DNA from: Siphonodentalium dalli
Taxonomy: Eukaryota; Mollusca; Scaphopoda; Gadilida; Siphonodentaliidae
DNA: 64,000 nt
NCBI GenBank assembly: GCA_032622095.1
Contig: CP136066.1
Location: forward strand, 207,788,978 to 207,852,977
Reading direction: 5' to 3'
In this document: piece by piece, positions 1-12,052 of the stretch
Layout of the letters: every line of letters begins with the position of its first letter
Position numbering within the stretch: position 1 is the stretch's first letter
Translations under genes and position numbers: made by a program
Notes under the pieces: model-generated
The model's input: the letters and a program-made list of their open reading frames with translations, nothing else
Told to the model about the DNA's origin: nothing
The model's database searches: none

Positions 1-580
1 CCTGAGTGATGAGGGAGGTGCCTGAGTGACGAGGGAGGTGCCTGAGTGATGAGGGGTGTGCCTGAGTGACAATGGAGGTGCCTGAGTGACGAGGGAGGTG
101 CCTGGGTGATGAGGGAGGTGCCTGAGTGAAGAGGGATGTGCTTGAGTGATGAGAGGGGTGCCTGAGTGATGAGGGAGGTGCCTGAGTGACGAGGGCGGTG
201 CCTGAGTGAAGAGGGAGGTGCTTGAGTGATGAGGGGGGTGCCTGAGTGATGAGGGAGGTGCCTGAGTGACGAGGGCGGTGCCTGAGTGATGAGGGAGGTG
301 CCTGAGTGATGAGGGGGTACCTGAGTGACGAGGGATGTGCCTGAGTGACGAGGGAGGTGCCTGAGTGACGAGGGGGTGCCTGATTGACGAGGGAGGTGCC
401 TAAGTGACGAGGGAGGTGCCTGAGTGATGAGGGAGGTGCCTGAGTGATGAGGGGGTGCCTGAGTGAAGAGGGAGGTCCCTGAGTGATGAGGGAGGTGCTT
501 GAGTGATGAGGGTGGTGCATGAGAGTTGAGGGAGGTGCCTGAGTGATGAGGGAGGTGCCTGAGTGATGAGGGAGGTGCTT
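1..580. repeat. 20-bp minisatellite array (about 28 units, extends off the left edge)
   Basis: The near-perfect 20-bp unit CCTGAGTGATGAGGGAGGTG repeats from base 1 with GAT/GAC/GAA variants and a few 19-bp units. The array ends near 580, followed by GAGAACACGG and a TTATTAATTTGGCC tail. A short related piece (GACGAGGTGCCTGAGAACAC) recurs at about 61893. No coding role is visible. Open frames through it are a by-product of the periodicity. Confidence 0.97.
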
Positions 581-1569
581 GAGAACACGGAAATGTTATT
601 AATTTGGCCTTAGTTGTGGATGATTTTTCATGACTGAACCCTCTCTGCAAAAGCTTTCAATCTATGGCCTTCTTACTTGTAAGATATTATTATTGTCCCC
701 TGCAAAATAAGTTTGATATAGAAATGGGCTCTGTCCGTCTAGCCGAGAGTCTGTCCATGAGTCCGTCCATCCGTTAGTCTAGTTGTGTCCAAGTAGTGCT
801 TAGTATCATTGCTTATCCTCTTTTTAAGTTGATCAATGTCATTAAAAAAGGGCCGATCACTGTGTGTGCCTTTAAACACTTTATACATACATATCACAGG
901 CAGGGTTGGCTGATTTAAATCAATTTTTTTCAAATGATGATAAAAAGTCAAGAACTGCAATATCTAACAACGTTTCTGTAAACTAAAACATGAGTATGAT
1001 TAAACAATATACAAATTGGATAATAGATATGAAATTGTAGTCATTATCAACCCTATAGAAACTACATGCATACTGCATGGTACCGTATTTACTGTTCCAG
1101 CAATGGCCTGTTCCGCTTTATAGCATTGTTCGTGTTGTTTGTAACTACACTCAGATTCAGCAGGCTTCATTGTACACTGTTTAATTTCCCCCCCCCCTTT
1201 TCTCATTGCTGTACATGTAAATGCTAACTGAGTATAGCTTTACCATATACTCTACCATCTAACTACTCTAGTTGTCTAGTGCCTATACTTGATATATAGT
1301 GTGATTTAATACCGTATGTCCTCAAGTCACTGAGAGCAAACGTGATTGATAATATATTCAGTTTTCATCTAAAATTGACTAAATTTATTAGTAAAAGTTT
1401 AAGAACAGGTCTATTTTTCGCTCAGTTTTGAATTCAGGCACTTTAAATTTGCGCACATATCTGCGCTAATCAAAACTAACTGAAATATTTTCATAAAAGT
1501 CGTTTATCTAATGACAGTTTCAGTTCATAGTCGTTTCTGAAGATACATGTGTATATTAAACACGATCAC
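581..1569. other. Intronic or upstream sequence, no gene seen
   Basis: AT-rich sequence without a convincing coding stretch. At 725-790 there is a run of degenerate GTCCGTCC/GTCTG motifs of the kind found at the ends of the tandem-repeat transposons elsewhere in the window. A poly-C run lies at 1188-1197. Confidence 0.5.
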
Positions 1570-1644
1570 TTGCATATATAAGAGAATGCGCTGGCACAGG
1601 ATCTTTAATGATGCACCAGCGCGGTCCCGCCATGAAAGGGTTAA
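1570..1644. mobile_element. Family D TTAA-MITE, right-end fragment
   Basis: TGCATATATAAGAGAATGCG, then CTGGCACAGG, a TGCACCAGC stretch and CATGAAAGGGTTAA match the right end of the fuller copies at 4015-4277 and 28531-28790. Only the right end is present. The terminal AAAGGGTTAA is the inverted form of the TTAACCCTTT ends of these elements. Confidence 0.7.
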
Positions 1645-3080
1645 AATCTGAAAAGTTAATTCCTTGGGCATTTCTCTTTCAGAAGACATTGAGAGTTGTT
1701 TCTATGGGTATTTTCTCCGCTGAATCCAAAAAACAATGTTGGAAAGCTGGCAAATGAAAGTAGTTCAAAATGGCGGTCCAAAATGGCCACCATCAAATTG
1801 GTATTAAAATATGAAATTGTGGTAAATGGCAATATATTTTGAGTCTTAGTAACTTTGAATCAAGTTTTTTCATCATAGTTAATATAAACTACCTCTCTGG
1901 CACCAAACGCTTTGAAGATTGTGACTGATAATTGATAATGGTGGCCAAGATGGCCACTCGGGCGACGAAAATATCATTATTGGTGAATTGTTGAAAAAGT
2001 TTGCATATTCTAGCTGATTCAAGATCTATGTTGTTCTTAATGTAAATAAGTAGAGAGTACACATCTTATGTACACGTGAAAAGATGAAATCCAATTAGTG
2101 CTGAAATGAATATTCAAATATTTAAATATTTGAATGTAAATAGCGGTATTCGAATATAAAAATCGCATTTGAATATTCGTCCACCCTAAAAATAGTACTT
2201 AAGTCACGCATATACATTGCGCTTTCTGATAAGAGCACGTTGCTTAAGGTGCAATGAGAGCATCCGGAATGTAACGCAGTCCTCGTGATGTGTTACAAGT
2301 CAAGTTCCTCTTGGGTGCATACACAGCATGCCAGGTACATGCCAGCCGCATGCTTACACACCCTGACAACACACAAAAATGAGTTTGTGAAAAACAGAGT
2401 GTTTCTATACAAGAATAATTATCTTTATATAGAGTAAGAATTTATGTATTATTTTTACCGACTTTTTTTTTACACAAAAAGAAACTAGAGAATTATGTCA
2501 TTCACATCGGAGTTATCGCTTTTGGATTCTAAAACTAAAGGATTATCTGTGATCTGCGAGAGCGATGGAGTCATGATTATAAGTTGTTTCGAATAAATAT
2601 ATGATAATAATGTTATCTGATTAATATATTTTATCTTTTATTAAGTATTTATTTGAAAAATACATGTGGGGTTTTCTGGTAATAGAAATGAAAGTTACTT
2701 TCTGTTTTACGTCCCACAATCGTTCAGTATTTATTAGTAATTTCATTTTTTAAAATTGATAAATTGGTATACAATGTTGAGAATTTCCTTGGAAAACACC
2801 GGTGACCAGAGGTCGCATGCACACTTGCCACATCAGACTAAACAAAATTCTAGATGAACTTGTTAAATTACTGCATGAAACACGTATTCGAAGAATCATA
2901 ATTACTTTATTTTATGGTGATAATGTCAAATACACATCATACTTTAACATTGCTAACGATCTGTGATTAGCACTGGGGGCGGTAATTATGGGTTCACAAT
3001 TGGACGTTTCTAGGATACAGAATAAAATCCAACCACATTGGCCGCAATCATTCTACAGTTTGGCTGCAACCATTCCGTAA
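1645..3080. other. Intronic or upstream sequence, no gene seen
   Basis: No coding segment or tandem array was recognised. 1770-1970 holds two degenerate 'AAAATGGCCACCA / CAAGATGGCCAC' motifs like those in family F repeats, so it may be an old fragment of such an element. 2105-2185 has a small AATATTCAAATATTTAAATA palindromic stretch. Confidence 0.45.
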
Positions 3081-3410
3081 TGTATACACCCGTCAGTAAG
3101 CCCATCCCTGAGGATAAGCCCAGTCTATGTTATACTGTATACAACCGTCAGTAAGCCCATCCCTGAGGATAAGCCCAGTCTATGTTATACTGTATACACC
3201 CGTCAGTAAGCCCATCCCTGAGGTTAAGCCCAGTCTATGTTATACTGTATACACCCGTCAGTAAGCCCATCCCTGAGGTTAAGCCCAGTCTATGTTATAC
3301 TGTATACACCCGTCAGTAAGCCCATCCCTGAGGTTAAGCCCAGTCTATGTTATACTGTATACACCCATCAGTAAGCCCATCCCTGAGGATAAGCCCAGTC
3401 TATGTTTTTG
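3081..3410. repeat. Tandem array of a 55-bp unit (6 copies)
   Basis: Units begin with TGTATACACCCGTCAGTAAG at 3081, 3136, 3191, 3246, 3301 and 3356. They differ by a few bases. The unit is the left terminal segment of the transposon at 3359-3841, so the array looks like a tandem expansion of one transposon end. Confidence 0.93.
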
Positions 3411-3841
3411 CTCCCAAACAAATCATGGGGTGGTCCTCGAAGATAAGCCCACCCATTATTTTAGAACTTAGAGGGCGAGTATATATTGATGTCAGGTTAT
3501 CTCTGAATGAAGATGACAAAAATAGCATATCTCCAGCTAATTTCCATTGCAAACTCATTAATACTACCGGCCCCATTGTGATTCACAAAATGTTGTATTA
3601 CAATATATATAAGATGAACTTTGTGTCTTATTTTGAATATTTATCTGACATCATAAAACACAAAACTAATTATTTTATTAAATCAATTAATATACATATG
3701 ATTCATGTAAAACACATAATTAAATAAGTACTATGAATACAAACTGAGATTTTGCATGTGGGGGTCCTCGAAGGTAAGCCCAGTCCCCAAGTTTTGTGTA
3801 AAACAAAATTCACGGGCCCCCGGGCTTACTGATGGGTGTAT
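3359..3841. mobile_element. Non-autonomous DNA transposon with 20-bp terminal inverted repeats
   Basis: ATACACCCATCAGTAAGCCC at 3359-3378 is perfectly inverted at 3822-3841. A second, subterminal inverted pair is not present; instead TCCTCGAAGATAAGCCC (~3436) and TCCTCGAAGGTAAGCCC (~3764) occur in the same orientation. The 483-bp interior has no transposase. Superfamily is undetermined because the left flank is itself amplified and no target duplication can be read. Confidence 0.75.
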
Positions 3842-4014
3842 GCCATAGGTGAGAACTGTATTGCTGGTGTCTCCTTCCCTATGTAAACTGTTCTGTAATA
3901 TCACATGCATTACGTTGAGATAGGGAATAGTCAGGATAATATGTACGCAAACATTATAAATCAAATAGTATGTAGGTGTGGACAATATATTCCTCTGTCA
4001 TAAAATATTCTCAT

Positions 4015-4277
4015 TTAACCCTTCTATGACTGGAGCTTCCTGAAATTTTGAGAAAACCCTGTGTCAATGCATTCTCTTATATATGTGGGTATCCCATAGG
4101 GAGCCTCACATATATGAGAGAATACCTTCGCCTGACAAAATTTACCTTGACATTGTAAGCCAGTGCATTCTATTATGTATGCAAGGCTGCCTATGGGAGA
4201 CTCGCATATATAAGAGAATGCACTGGCACATGATCTGTAATGCTGCACCAGTGCAGCTCCCATCATGAAAAGGTTAA
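4015..4277. mobile_element. Family D TTAA-MITE (piggyBac-like), next to exon A
   Basis: Bounded by TTAACCCTTC (4015) and AAAAGGTTAA (ends 4277), i.e. TTAA target sites with CCCTT-type ends, as expected for piggyBac-like elements. Inside are two imperfect hairpins built on TGCATTCTCTTATATATG. It ends 39 bp before exon A, so it forms the upstream edge of that exon's acceptor region. Confidence 0.75.
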
Positions 4278-4316
4278 TAGTCGATAAGTATTACTCCATG
4301 TTCTATTAATTTACAG

Positions 4317-4402
4317 GTATGGTCATTTTTCGGGAATAAATCGTAAAGTTCAGTTGAAATATCAGCCTCATGGCAGACCTCGGAGGTCTTCTAGTGAAGA
4401 TG
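4317..4402 (+). CDS. PPIP5K: PPIP5K exon A: diphosphoinositol polyphosphate kinase, phosphatase-like domain (partial gene)
   Basis: This internal exon reads, after one base that completes the previous codon, [15 protein letters not shown] followed by a [13 protein letters not shown] tail. The motif is characteristic of animal PPIP5K/Vip1 proteins, where a methionine precedes the tyrosine; the leading G fits the third base of ATG. PPIP5K makes 1-position inositol pyrophosphates in the cytosol. Its C-terminal histidine-phosphatase-like domain, part of which is encoded here, binds and hydrolyses them. The acceptor is a TTTACAG-type site at 4310-4316 after a pyrimidine-rich stretch. The donor is G|GTTTGT. 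Length is 86 nt (1+84+1), so the next exon must supply two bases, as 29328 does. A TTAA MITE ends 39 bp upstream. A second, diverged version lies at 16406-16488. The exon carrying the catalytic RHG motif is not in the window. Confidence 0.94.
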
Positions 4403-4854
4403 GTTTGTACTCTGACCTCTGACCCTCTTATACGCACACTATATATATACTCGCTATTGTTTGTGTTGTTTTTTTTTGTGGTAGATTTAGCGTATGTATT
4501 ATATTGCCACTCACAAACACTGGCATGGTAGCACATATATTGGTATCAATAATCTCAATATTTATTTTAATGACTTGCTGATGTCATTATAACAAATCAC
4601 AATGTACTTATGGGTTCTGTTTATACTTTATACCAGATTATTTTATCTGTTTCGCTTTATCTTTTCATTTTAACCAGGCTGTTTATCAGTTGTTTCTCTG
4701 ATAGAAATTTAATAGCGATAAATTTTCTTTTCTTCTCTCTTTCCACTGTAATGGATTCTACATTTCTACTTTCTTTCAGCTCTGTTGTACTCTTGTTTCT
4801 CTTGTATACTCTAGTTTCACGTATAACAGGATACAAGATATGACAGGCATGTAC

Positions 4855-5310
4855 AAGCCTTGAAAGAGTGTGTCTGTCATTTGCAGAATGAGGTCCCCAG
4901 AGGGTGAATTTAGTGATACTATCCAACATGTTAACATCGCCAATTTCACCCTCTGGGAGCTCATTCTGCTTAGGTCTCATCTTATGGGAAGTGTCTATAG
5001 TCTCAAATTAACATTGTTTTAGTTGCTTTTTCCCTTCTGGGAAGTTTCTATATCCCCTAATTTGCAGAAGATAAAATGCATAATCGAGGTGACTGATGGG
5101 TGAACATCACACCACATTCAACTGGGGAACTTCAATCTGATCCGAGGTCTCCCATAGCAGTTGAGGCATAAGCAGATTGAGGTTCCCAGAGGGCGAATTT
5201 TGTGATGCTAACCTGCCGTGTGGGATAGTGTCACAAAATTCACTCTCTAGGGACCTCATTCTGCAAATGACGGACACACTATTTGCTCGCTTGTCCATTC
5301 TGACAATGAG
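4855..5310. mobile_element. Family A hAT-like MITE, long form
   Basis: Starts CAAGCCTTGAAAGAG and ends with the inverted CTATTTGCTCGCTTG. It contains two hairpins of the CCCAGAGGGTGAATTT / AAATTCACCCTCTGG type, separated by a 250-bp linker. No coding sequence. Termini are diverged and no 8-bp target duplication is evident in this copy. Confidence 0.8.
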
Positions 5311-5375
5311 CATAAAGTAAGTTTACAAGTTCTGACTCGCATGTGAGTCTTATGAAGTATGTTCTTGGCGATATA

Positions 5376-5585
5376 CAGTAATGCCCTAAATAATCGACTC
5401 CTTAACCACATAATTATTGGTAATTTTTCAGGATTTAGTCGGAAATATGGCTTGTTGCCATTTATCTGAAAGCTCTCAATGAGAGCTTTGTGATGAATGG
5501 CAACAAGCCATATTTCCGACTAAATCCTGAAAAATTACCCATAATTCTGCTGTGGTTAAGGAGTCGATTATTTAGGGCACTACCG
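5376..5585. mobile_element. Family B snapback MITE (Tc1/mariner-like)
   Basis: A near-perfect 210-bp palindrome: CAGTAATGCCCTAAATAATC at the left and its inverse at the right, closing at GAAAGCTCTCAATGAGAGCT. TA flanks the ends, as in Tc1/mariner insertions. No coding sequence. Confidence 0.88.
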
Positions 5586-6739
5586 TATATGTGGCATTTG
5601 TGTTACATGCGATGTTATATCCCAAATAATTTGAGTAAATTGTTGGATATTCAAGCACAATTAATTTAAGAACTCATTTGGCCGAATGCTTCTTCTCGTG
5701 TGATCATGTATAGTGTATTGACTTTATGATAGGTCATCGCAAGTTATTTCGAGTCTATGACTGTTTGACTTCAAATAAAAATTGCGTACTTGCAATTTGA
5801 TGGGGTAATGTCACATATTATTCCAATCAATGATGAAATTCTTTTATTTTTATGCTTTGAAGCTTCGGTAGACGATAAATCAACGATAATATAGTGGAGT
5901 TCATATACTGTGAATCAAAACTGTGACGACTCAAAATCAAAAATGATTCGATTCAAATTGGGAGACTGAATCGAAAATTGAAATTCGATGAATCATAGGA
6001 CCCTAAGAACAGAACACATTCTAAGAAAATTGTCGTTTCAGCGGAGTATGGCTCCAAACGGTTAAAAATATTTTCTCCCAATGTTTGACGTCAAACTCTT
6101 CGATAATGTCAAGGACATCATGTATCAGTGGGACTCCAAATGACGCATTCTGCGATAAAGAGAAGTAAGGGCGTTCCTGTTTTTTTTTACCCCCTTCATC
6201 CCGTTTTTCGCAAAACCTGAAGTTGAATTGCATGGTAAAGAAAGTTTATCCCATTTATTGCACACCTTATGGCTTATTGTGCGAAATACAGAAGAATTGA
6301 AACGTAAAAAATTGTTTATTGTTCTTGAACAACACAAACCGATTACGTCAACAACATCATTGGCAACTTCAACTTTAACAGAAAATGTTTTCACTAAATT
6401 ATGAGGTATAGCCTACATTAAGCACACAATTCAATTAAATAATATAATATCGACCCTGATCGACCTATATTTTAGTATGTTACAAGCTACAATCTTCAGA
6501 GTGTGCAATAAACATAGAACAACACAGCTTTGTGAACATGTTAATGTTATTACACTCGTTTGTTGTCCCATGAGGTAAAACTCGAACCTCTGGTTCTCGT
6601 TTTACCATCGCGTCACAACAAACTCGCGCAGTAATGTTAAGCAGTTCACATACTTGTTTCATTCTATCTATAACCCTCATATTTGAAATTCAAAGCGTAA
6701 AATAAAAATAGGATTTGGTTTGTAATGAGGCAGTCAGCT
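5586..6739. other. Intron, no gene seen
   Basis: AT-rich sequence with no supported gene. Scattered short frames on the minus strand show no family resemblance. Confidence 0.5.
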
Positions 6740-6746
6740 TTAACCC

Positions 6747-6955
6747 TATTCCCTTCAAAGATACGTTACACACTGAACTACATGGTATATTCATCTTTAT
6801 TCACAAGAAAGGATTCTATGAGATCCGTTTAAAATTTATTATTTTGGTACGAAATAGCTTAAGTACCTTTTTGAATCATTATTTATATGACGTAGCAGGT
6901 CAAGGTCATTTGTTCACTTGTTATGTATATAAGCAAGTCAAGATCTCTTTTTTTC
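6747..6955 (+). repeat. Left inverted terminal repeat of the DIRS-like element
   Basis: Matches the reverse complement of about 12053-12293 almost base for base over its inner ~185 bp (from ACACACTGAAC to CAAGATCTCTTTTTT). The outermost ~30 bp differ between the two ends, as in known DIRS elements with non-identical termini. Confidence 0.9.
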
Positions 6956-6999
6956 TTGTGACTCGAAGGGAAGTACACGCTATGAGCAAATTGAAAACC

Positions 7000-9493
7000 A
7001 CATATTATTGTCGGCTTCATTTAACAATTCCGTTCCAATTTGTTTAATTTGTTGTGACATCGTTTCATTTTTGGGAAACGACACAATAATTATTAAATAA
7101 TATCAGAGTGACAATTTCATTCAATTTCACTTGTTTTATTTTACGCAAAAAATAAAATAAAAACTATTTTATTATGTTGAGAATTGTGGGTAATTCCCCA
7201 ACTTCCGGTTTCGGAGCACGTGGTTTAGTATTCCGAATTGAATTCGAAATTGAATTCGTCCGTATATATGCAGCCGTTCACGTGTTGAACTCTCTTTGGG
7301 AATGACTATACAGCACAGTTGCTATGTTATCTCTGTTCTTGTGGTTTTAGAATGTAAATATTAGATCATTCAACCAGTGAGACAACATTGCGGTTAGGAA
7401 ATTGCCACATGACAACATTCGTTTTGTTTACGTCGAAATTCTGAAATTGTCACTCACACATCTGTTTCATGTTGACATATGTAGCAATTAGGGATCAGGT
7501 TTGGGTCCTTTTTTCGTTTATCTAGGAATTAACTCACTTGTGTGGTTTTGCTTGGCTCATAGTTCACTATGAATTCGTTTACAATACAATGCACATTGAG
7601 ATTGTTTGCCAACAAAATAACTTTTTTGTCAGATCACTGACACAATTTCACACGTAATAATGTGACACATCAGTCACCTAATTTCCTGGAATATTTTTAG
7701 GTCACTTTCCTGATCCTTATAACTGGTCATAAAACAAGCGATTTTCTTCCTCGTATGGCCTCGGTTTCAGTCACCCCATTGTCAAGCAGGTTCAGGCTAA
7801 TCAAATTCCTCGTTTCATGCAGACCTTGAGGGGCCCCGTCGCATACTTCACCAATGTCACTGTCGGCAAGGCGCCATACTGTTCCGAGGGTGGGTTCCAC
7901 TATGCACGGATCCGACCATGCTCGCCCGCTGCTGCTGGATCCTACCTCAGGTTTTCGTCCTCCCATCTCCCTTTCACAAGCAGGTGGGACGTACAAAGAT
8001 CTGTCAGCCCCCTAGGGAGCAACTTAACTGGTATCGCATCACGTCACAATTTGCCATCCAAATTTGGATAATCACCATGCAATTTTGTATGAATTTTATG
8101 TGACTTTGAGATTGAGAACAAAATACTTTCATCAATCATGTCAATGTGAGGCTCTTTATTGGATAATCAAAATTTCCAAAGTAAGTTGCTCCCTGGCGTC
8201 TACCCTCGGGTGGAATTGCTGTTAAGACCATTTCCCGGGACTCTGCATGGCCGTAAAATGCTTGCTCTTTGACGGGAGGTGAGTTGTCGCCAGTGTAGCC
8301 ACTGGGGCTGTGGCATTTCATTCTATGTATATTTGACTGATCTGCCCATTCAACATGTAGTTCAATGCGGATTGTGTTCATTTAGAAACATTAAGTGTGG
8401 TGTCCTCATGTTGGTGAGGCATCTGGATTTGTGTCGTGACCAAGTATGTCGCCACCGCCCTACTGGCTGCACGGTATGATTCAGCTTCACGTCAAGGTTT
8501 CAGTTGGCTCCAGTTAGGGGGGGGGAAACAGTCTGAACATTAATCATACCTCGATGTCTCTTCCCAGGCTTTACACAGCCCTGTTTATTCAATTTTTAAA
8601 TTTAAAGATAAAAAAATCCATGGTTTGGATCTGCCGATCCCACATTTAGATTACAATTCTAATTAACAGGGCTACTTGCCATCCAATGCGAATCCTGCTT
8701 CTCACTTTGGTTTTCGGAGAGCTCTTGCTGTTTTTTCTTGTGGCTCTAAAAAAGAACTAGAGTTAATTGCAAGGCATCGAGGTGTGGCAGACGCAGTTTC
8801 TCGCCTCCGATTTGGGTCCTGGGAGGTTCGAGGGGAGACCGAGCATTGGGCCACCAGACAGCGCGCCGGCTGATGCCGGATAATCTCGGGGGCTGTCCAT
8901 AACAGTGTACATAGCACAGTCATCGGCCGGGGCAGAGACTTTTAACACATACTCAATTTGTTCTACAACCATGAGGTTTTTCCAGGGCTCAAACTTATTA
9001 CCTTTCCACTTGTCAGTATTAGCATTGTCCTTTGTTTATGGGTGGCCGTTCGATTTTTCTGGTGATAAATTTACATAGATCATCTTTCGCCCTTACTACG
9101 GTTCCATGGGGCGAAAGACCAAGCCTTGGATTCCTTGCGAGTGTCAACCTGGCTTTCTGCAGTTATAGGCTCTTTTTTCTGCGAACCAAGTTGTGACTCA
9201 CGTTTCTCTGTGCGTAGAACATTCATCAGCTTTTGACTCTACTGTCTTAGGACAATCCCAATGGGCTTTTTACCTGTAGTACCAGGATTAGATCTATTCT
9301 CGCTCAATATCATGGCTTTACAGTTTGGGTTAGCTTATCAGGTTACGATATAGACAATTGAACTCGCGCAATCTTCTGGGGTGGCGGTATGGTAGGTAAT
9401 AACCTGTTCCATGTGAACAGGTGCATTTCAGCACTTTGAGCCTTGCATCATGCCAACAACACACGTTGATGCCCTGCTTGAAGGAGTCCTTTG
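7000..9493 (+). pseudogene. Degenerate internal region of the DIRS-like element, left part
   Basis: This part has higher GC than the surrounding intron (for example 7740-8060 and 8640-8960), consistent with former coding sequence. The longest frame, 7817-8071 on the + strand, shows no reverse-transcriptase or recombinase motif that I could recognise. Assignment to the element's gag/pol region rests on position only. Confidence 0.35.
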
Positions 9494-10486
9494 TAGGGGT
9501 GCCACGATTAGTCGTATAATCGATGAACCGTTGATAAAGCCAATCATCGATTACCATTTACATCGTCGATTGATATGCATTATTTAATTTGACATCAGGA
9601 CATGTCCAGTATTATTGAATACCGTGTTTGTTTTACACAGTTTAATCTACAACCAATGGGTTAACAACCTGTGATCGCATATCAACGAGATTCCGTCAAC
9701 AGGAGTACTACTAACCTATGTTGCAATCAGTCTGCAGTTCATTTGATGATGCGCCATGGTTACTCTTCATGTTGTTGTTAATTCTACAAATTGGCGGCCC
9801 TGCAGCTTTGAAATTATGGCGATGTCATTGTATATTTCTACTTGTAAGGCGGAACTACATCTTTGATATATACCGACTGTCACTGTCTTCATTGCGCTGA
9901 ATGCACTTGCCCTTGAATCTGATTGAACCAATGGGAGTTGATTGAAATTCTCTGGACACTAGGGACCCTATGGCATTTTAATCAGCAATGTTCTCCATGA
10001 TGTCATTTGAGTATACTGTGCTTGAATAAGTATCCTTAGAGGTTAATTGTATAGGCTATTGCGTATCATGCAGTGAATGCTGAATGAACCTCGATATTAT
10101 CAAATACAAACCATCGGCCATTCATTATGCATTCCTACTTTTATATGGTTTGCATGTTTGGCTATTCAGACACTGAAATTCATATTTACGTTCGTTCTAA
10201 TGAACTCACAAATTCTATTATCACCATAACATGGCCGATAATTGTGCAGGTATAGAATACATTATGTTCATTGGTCAATAAAAGTGGTTTGTGATGCACT
10301 TCATTACTGTAAACATGTCCTGAGCCGATTCCTCAAACAACAGTGACATTGTAGTTACCCAGCACCAAGCCAATAGGCCATATTACAGAATACTTCCACT
10401 GATGGTGTTCGGTACGATTAATCGATTATAGTCTATTGTTGCCGACCGATTGTCGATTATCAAAATAAATAGTCGTGGCACCTCTG
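9494..10486. mobile_element. hAT-like MITE nested in the DIRS element
   Basis: Left end TAGGGGTGCCACGATTAGTC, right end ATAGTCGTGGCACCTCTG, forming an imperfect terminal inverted repeat. Just inside are AT-rich 'ATCGATTA' motifs in both orientations. Ends of the type YAGRGGTGCCACGA are usual for hAT elements. An 8-bp target duplication is not visible (GTCCTTTG versus GAATCGGG). No transposase frame was seen. Confidence 0.65.
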
Positions 10487-11888
10487 GAATCGGGCATTAT
10501 TGTACTCAGTGCTCCTTTTTTGACATGCTGTCTTGCATTACTCAAACAGACGGGCAATTCGTCTAACGGCGCACATGAGACAATCATTGTTGGCGACAGA
10601 GAGTCTCTGCCCGCGGGGAGGACCTAGGGTCCGGGTCCTCGCTGTATGAGCGACAGACAACCGTCCGACCATACACACATGTGACTGGTCTTCGTTAAAT
10701 TTTGCCTTCTGTTCACACCTCTGGCATACCTCCTCGACCTCATGTCGACCGAGTATATGCTTTCTCCTTGGTCGTTGCGGTGGGCTAAAAACAATAACTG
10801 CTCATGGACCCGGGCCCTTCGGCTGTTAAGAACAATCAGTGAATAACAAGCAGACACAATCTTCTTATCAACAGTCTGGTTGTTTTTGGGACCTTAATCA
10901 TCCATGGCCTGTTCCTTCTTTCAGACTGTTTGAAGTAGTTCCATCACGATGGGTCTCCTCCTTCTACACATTTTCTAATATGTTACATGCAGACTGCAAA
11001 GTATTCCTTTGAATCAAGTGTACGTGTAACTGCATACACTATTGGATTGACAGGCTGTGGAGGTAGTTACAACTCAGGACTCTACTCTCCGAACTTTTTC
11101 TTCTCGATTGTTCCGATACCAGAAAACATTTTTGGGAATTTCCAAGTCCTATAACGCTCTTCATGGACTTAGTTACCTGGGGTTTTTGTTACCAGTTTTC
11201 AGACTTAAAGTAACTACCAATCATGGGCATTGTCGGACGGAATATGGCCTCTGTCCGGTGTATTAATTCACTGAAGTAAAATACTGTCCTTTTGATGGTC
11301 AGTCCGAAAATACTTCTTTTGCGCCTTTATCAGTTGGTCGAGTTAGACACCATTACTGCCAGTAGGTCGCAAACCTTACAATCATGATGCGGTGGCTCGA
11401 TTTTCTTCACCATACATGACTTGGTGGTATGTTTCTAATCGTATTTACAGTTGCCACTTCCTCGTTTTTCATCCATATTGACCATTCAGGTAACAATAGA
11501 TTTCCTTCCTCTGGTGTCGAAACGTTGGGATATCTTGGTTCGTTCAGTCACATACCATGGAGCAGGGTGGTCTATGCTTTCTGCATATGACCAGCTTACT
11601 CCAGGGAGGAGGTGGCACATGCATGTACCTGCATATGACCTTGGGGAGTTTTCACAATTACAGGTTTGTCTGACTTCAGAACCAAAAGGGGGGGGGGGGA
11701 GGTGCAGAGATTCAGCCAATGGGCTCATTCTTCCACTTTCTCCACTCTACCTTGTACCATCAATAAAATTTGCAAATCGGTACCTTTTGGATCCATTTGT
11801 TGCTACACAGCAGGTTCAAATTAATTACTCTTAACTACAATACAATAGTTTCTCATTCCTCGCAGCCTCCTCCTATGAGTTGATTCTA
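10487..11888 (+). pseudogene. Degenerate internal region of the DIRS-like element, right part
   Basis: Expected position of the element's 3' open reading frame. Open stretches at 11057-11266 and 11451-11834 (+) are short, and I could not match them to reverse transcriptase, methyltransferase or tyrosine recombinase by eye. A poly-G run at 11690-11698 interrupts the second. Confidence 0.35.
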
Positions 11889-11980
11889 CCATGTAGTTCA
11901 GTGTGTAACGTATCTTTGAAGGGAATATAACATTTTCAATAGAAAATACATATTCCCTATAAGATACTTACACACTGAAC
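11889..11980 (+). repeat. Internal complementary region (ICR) of the DIRS-like element
   Basis: 11889-11927 is the exact reverse complement of 6747-6785. 11928-11980 is the exact reverse complement of 12241-12293. Together they read as the junction expected when the two ends of the element are joined in a circle, the DIRS replication intermediate. Confidence 0.92.
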
Positions 11981-12052
11981 TCACAGGTCCCTCCCAAATT
12001 GGGATTTTCCCTCCCCGCTGCTCTGTCACACCCCTCGAATCTTGTAAGAGGA

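Noticed and set aside
4083-4268. Small frame through 4083-4268 next to exon A as an upstream exon
   Set aside because: It lies wholly inside a family D MITE and reads through its hairpins.
8136-8381. RNase H-like reading of the DIRS interior
   Set aside because: Some residues looked suggestive in two frames, but no catalytic pattern could be followed without frameshifts, so no domain is claimed.
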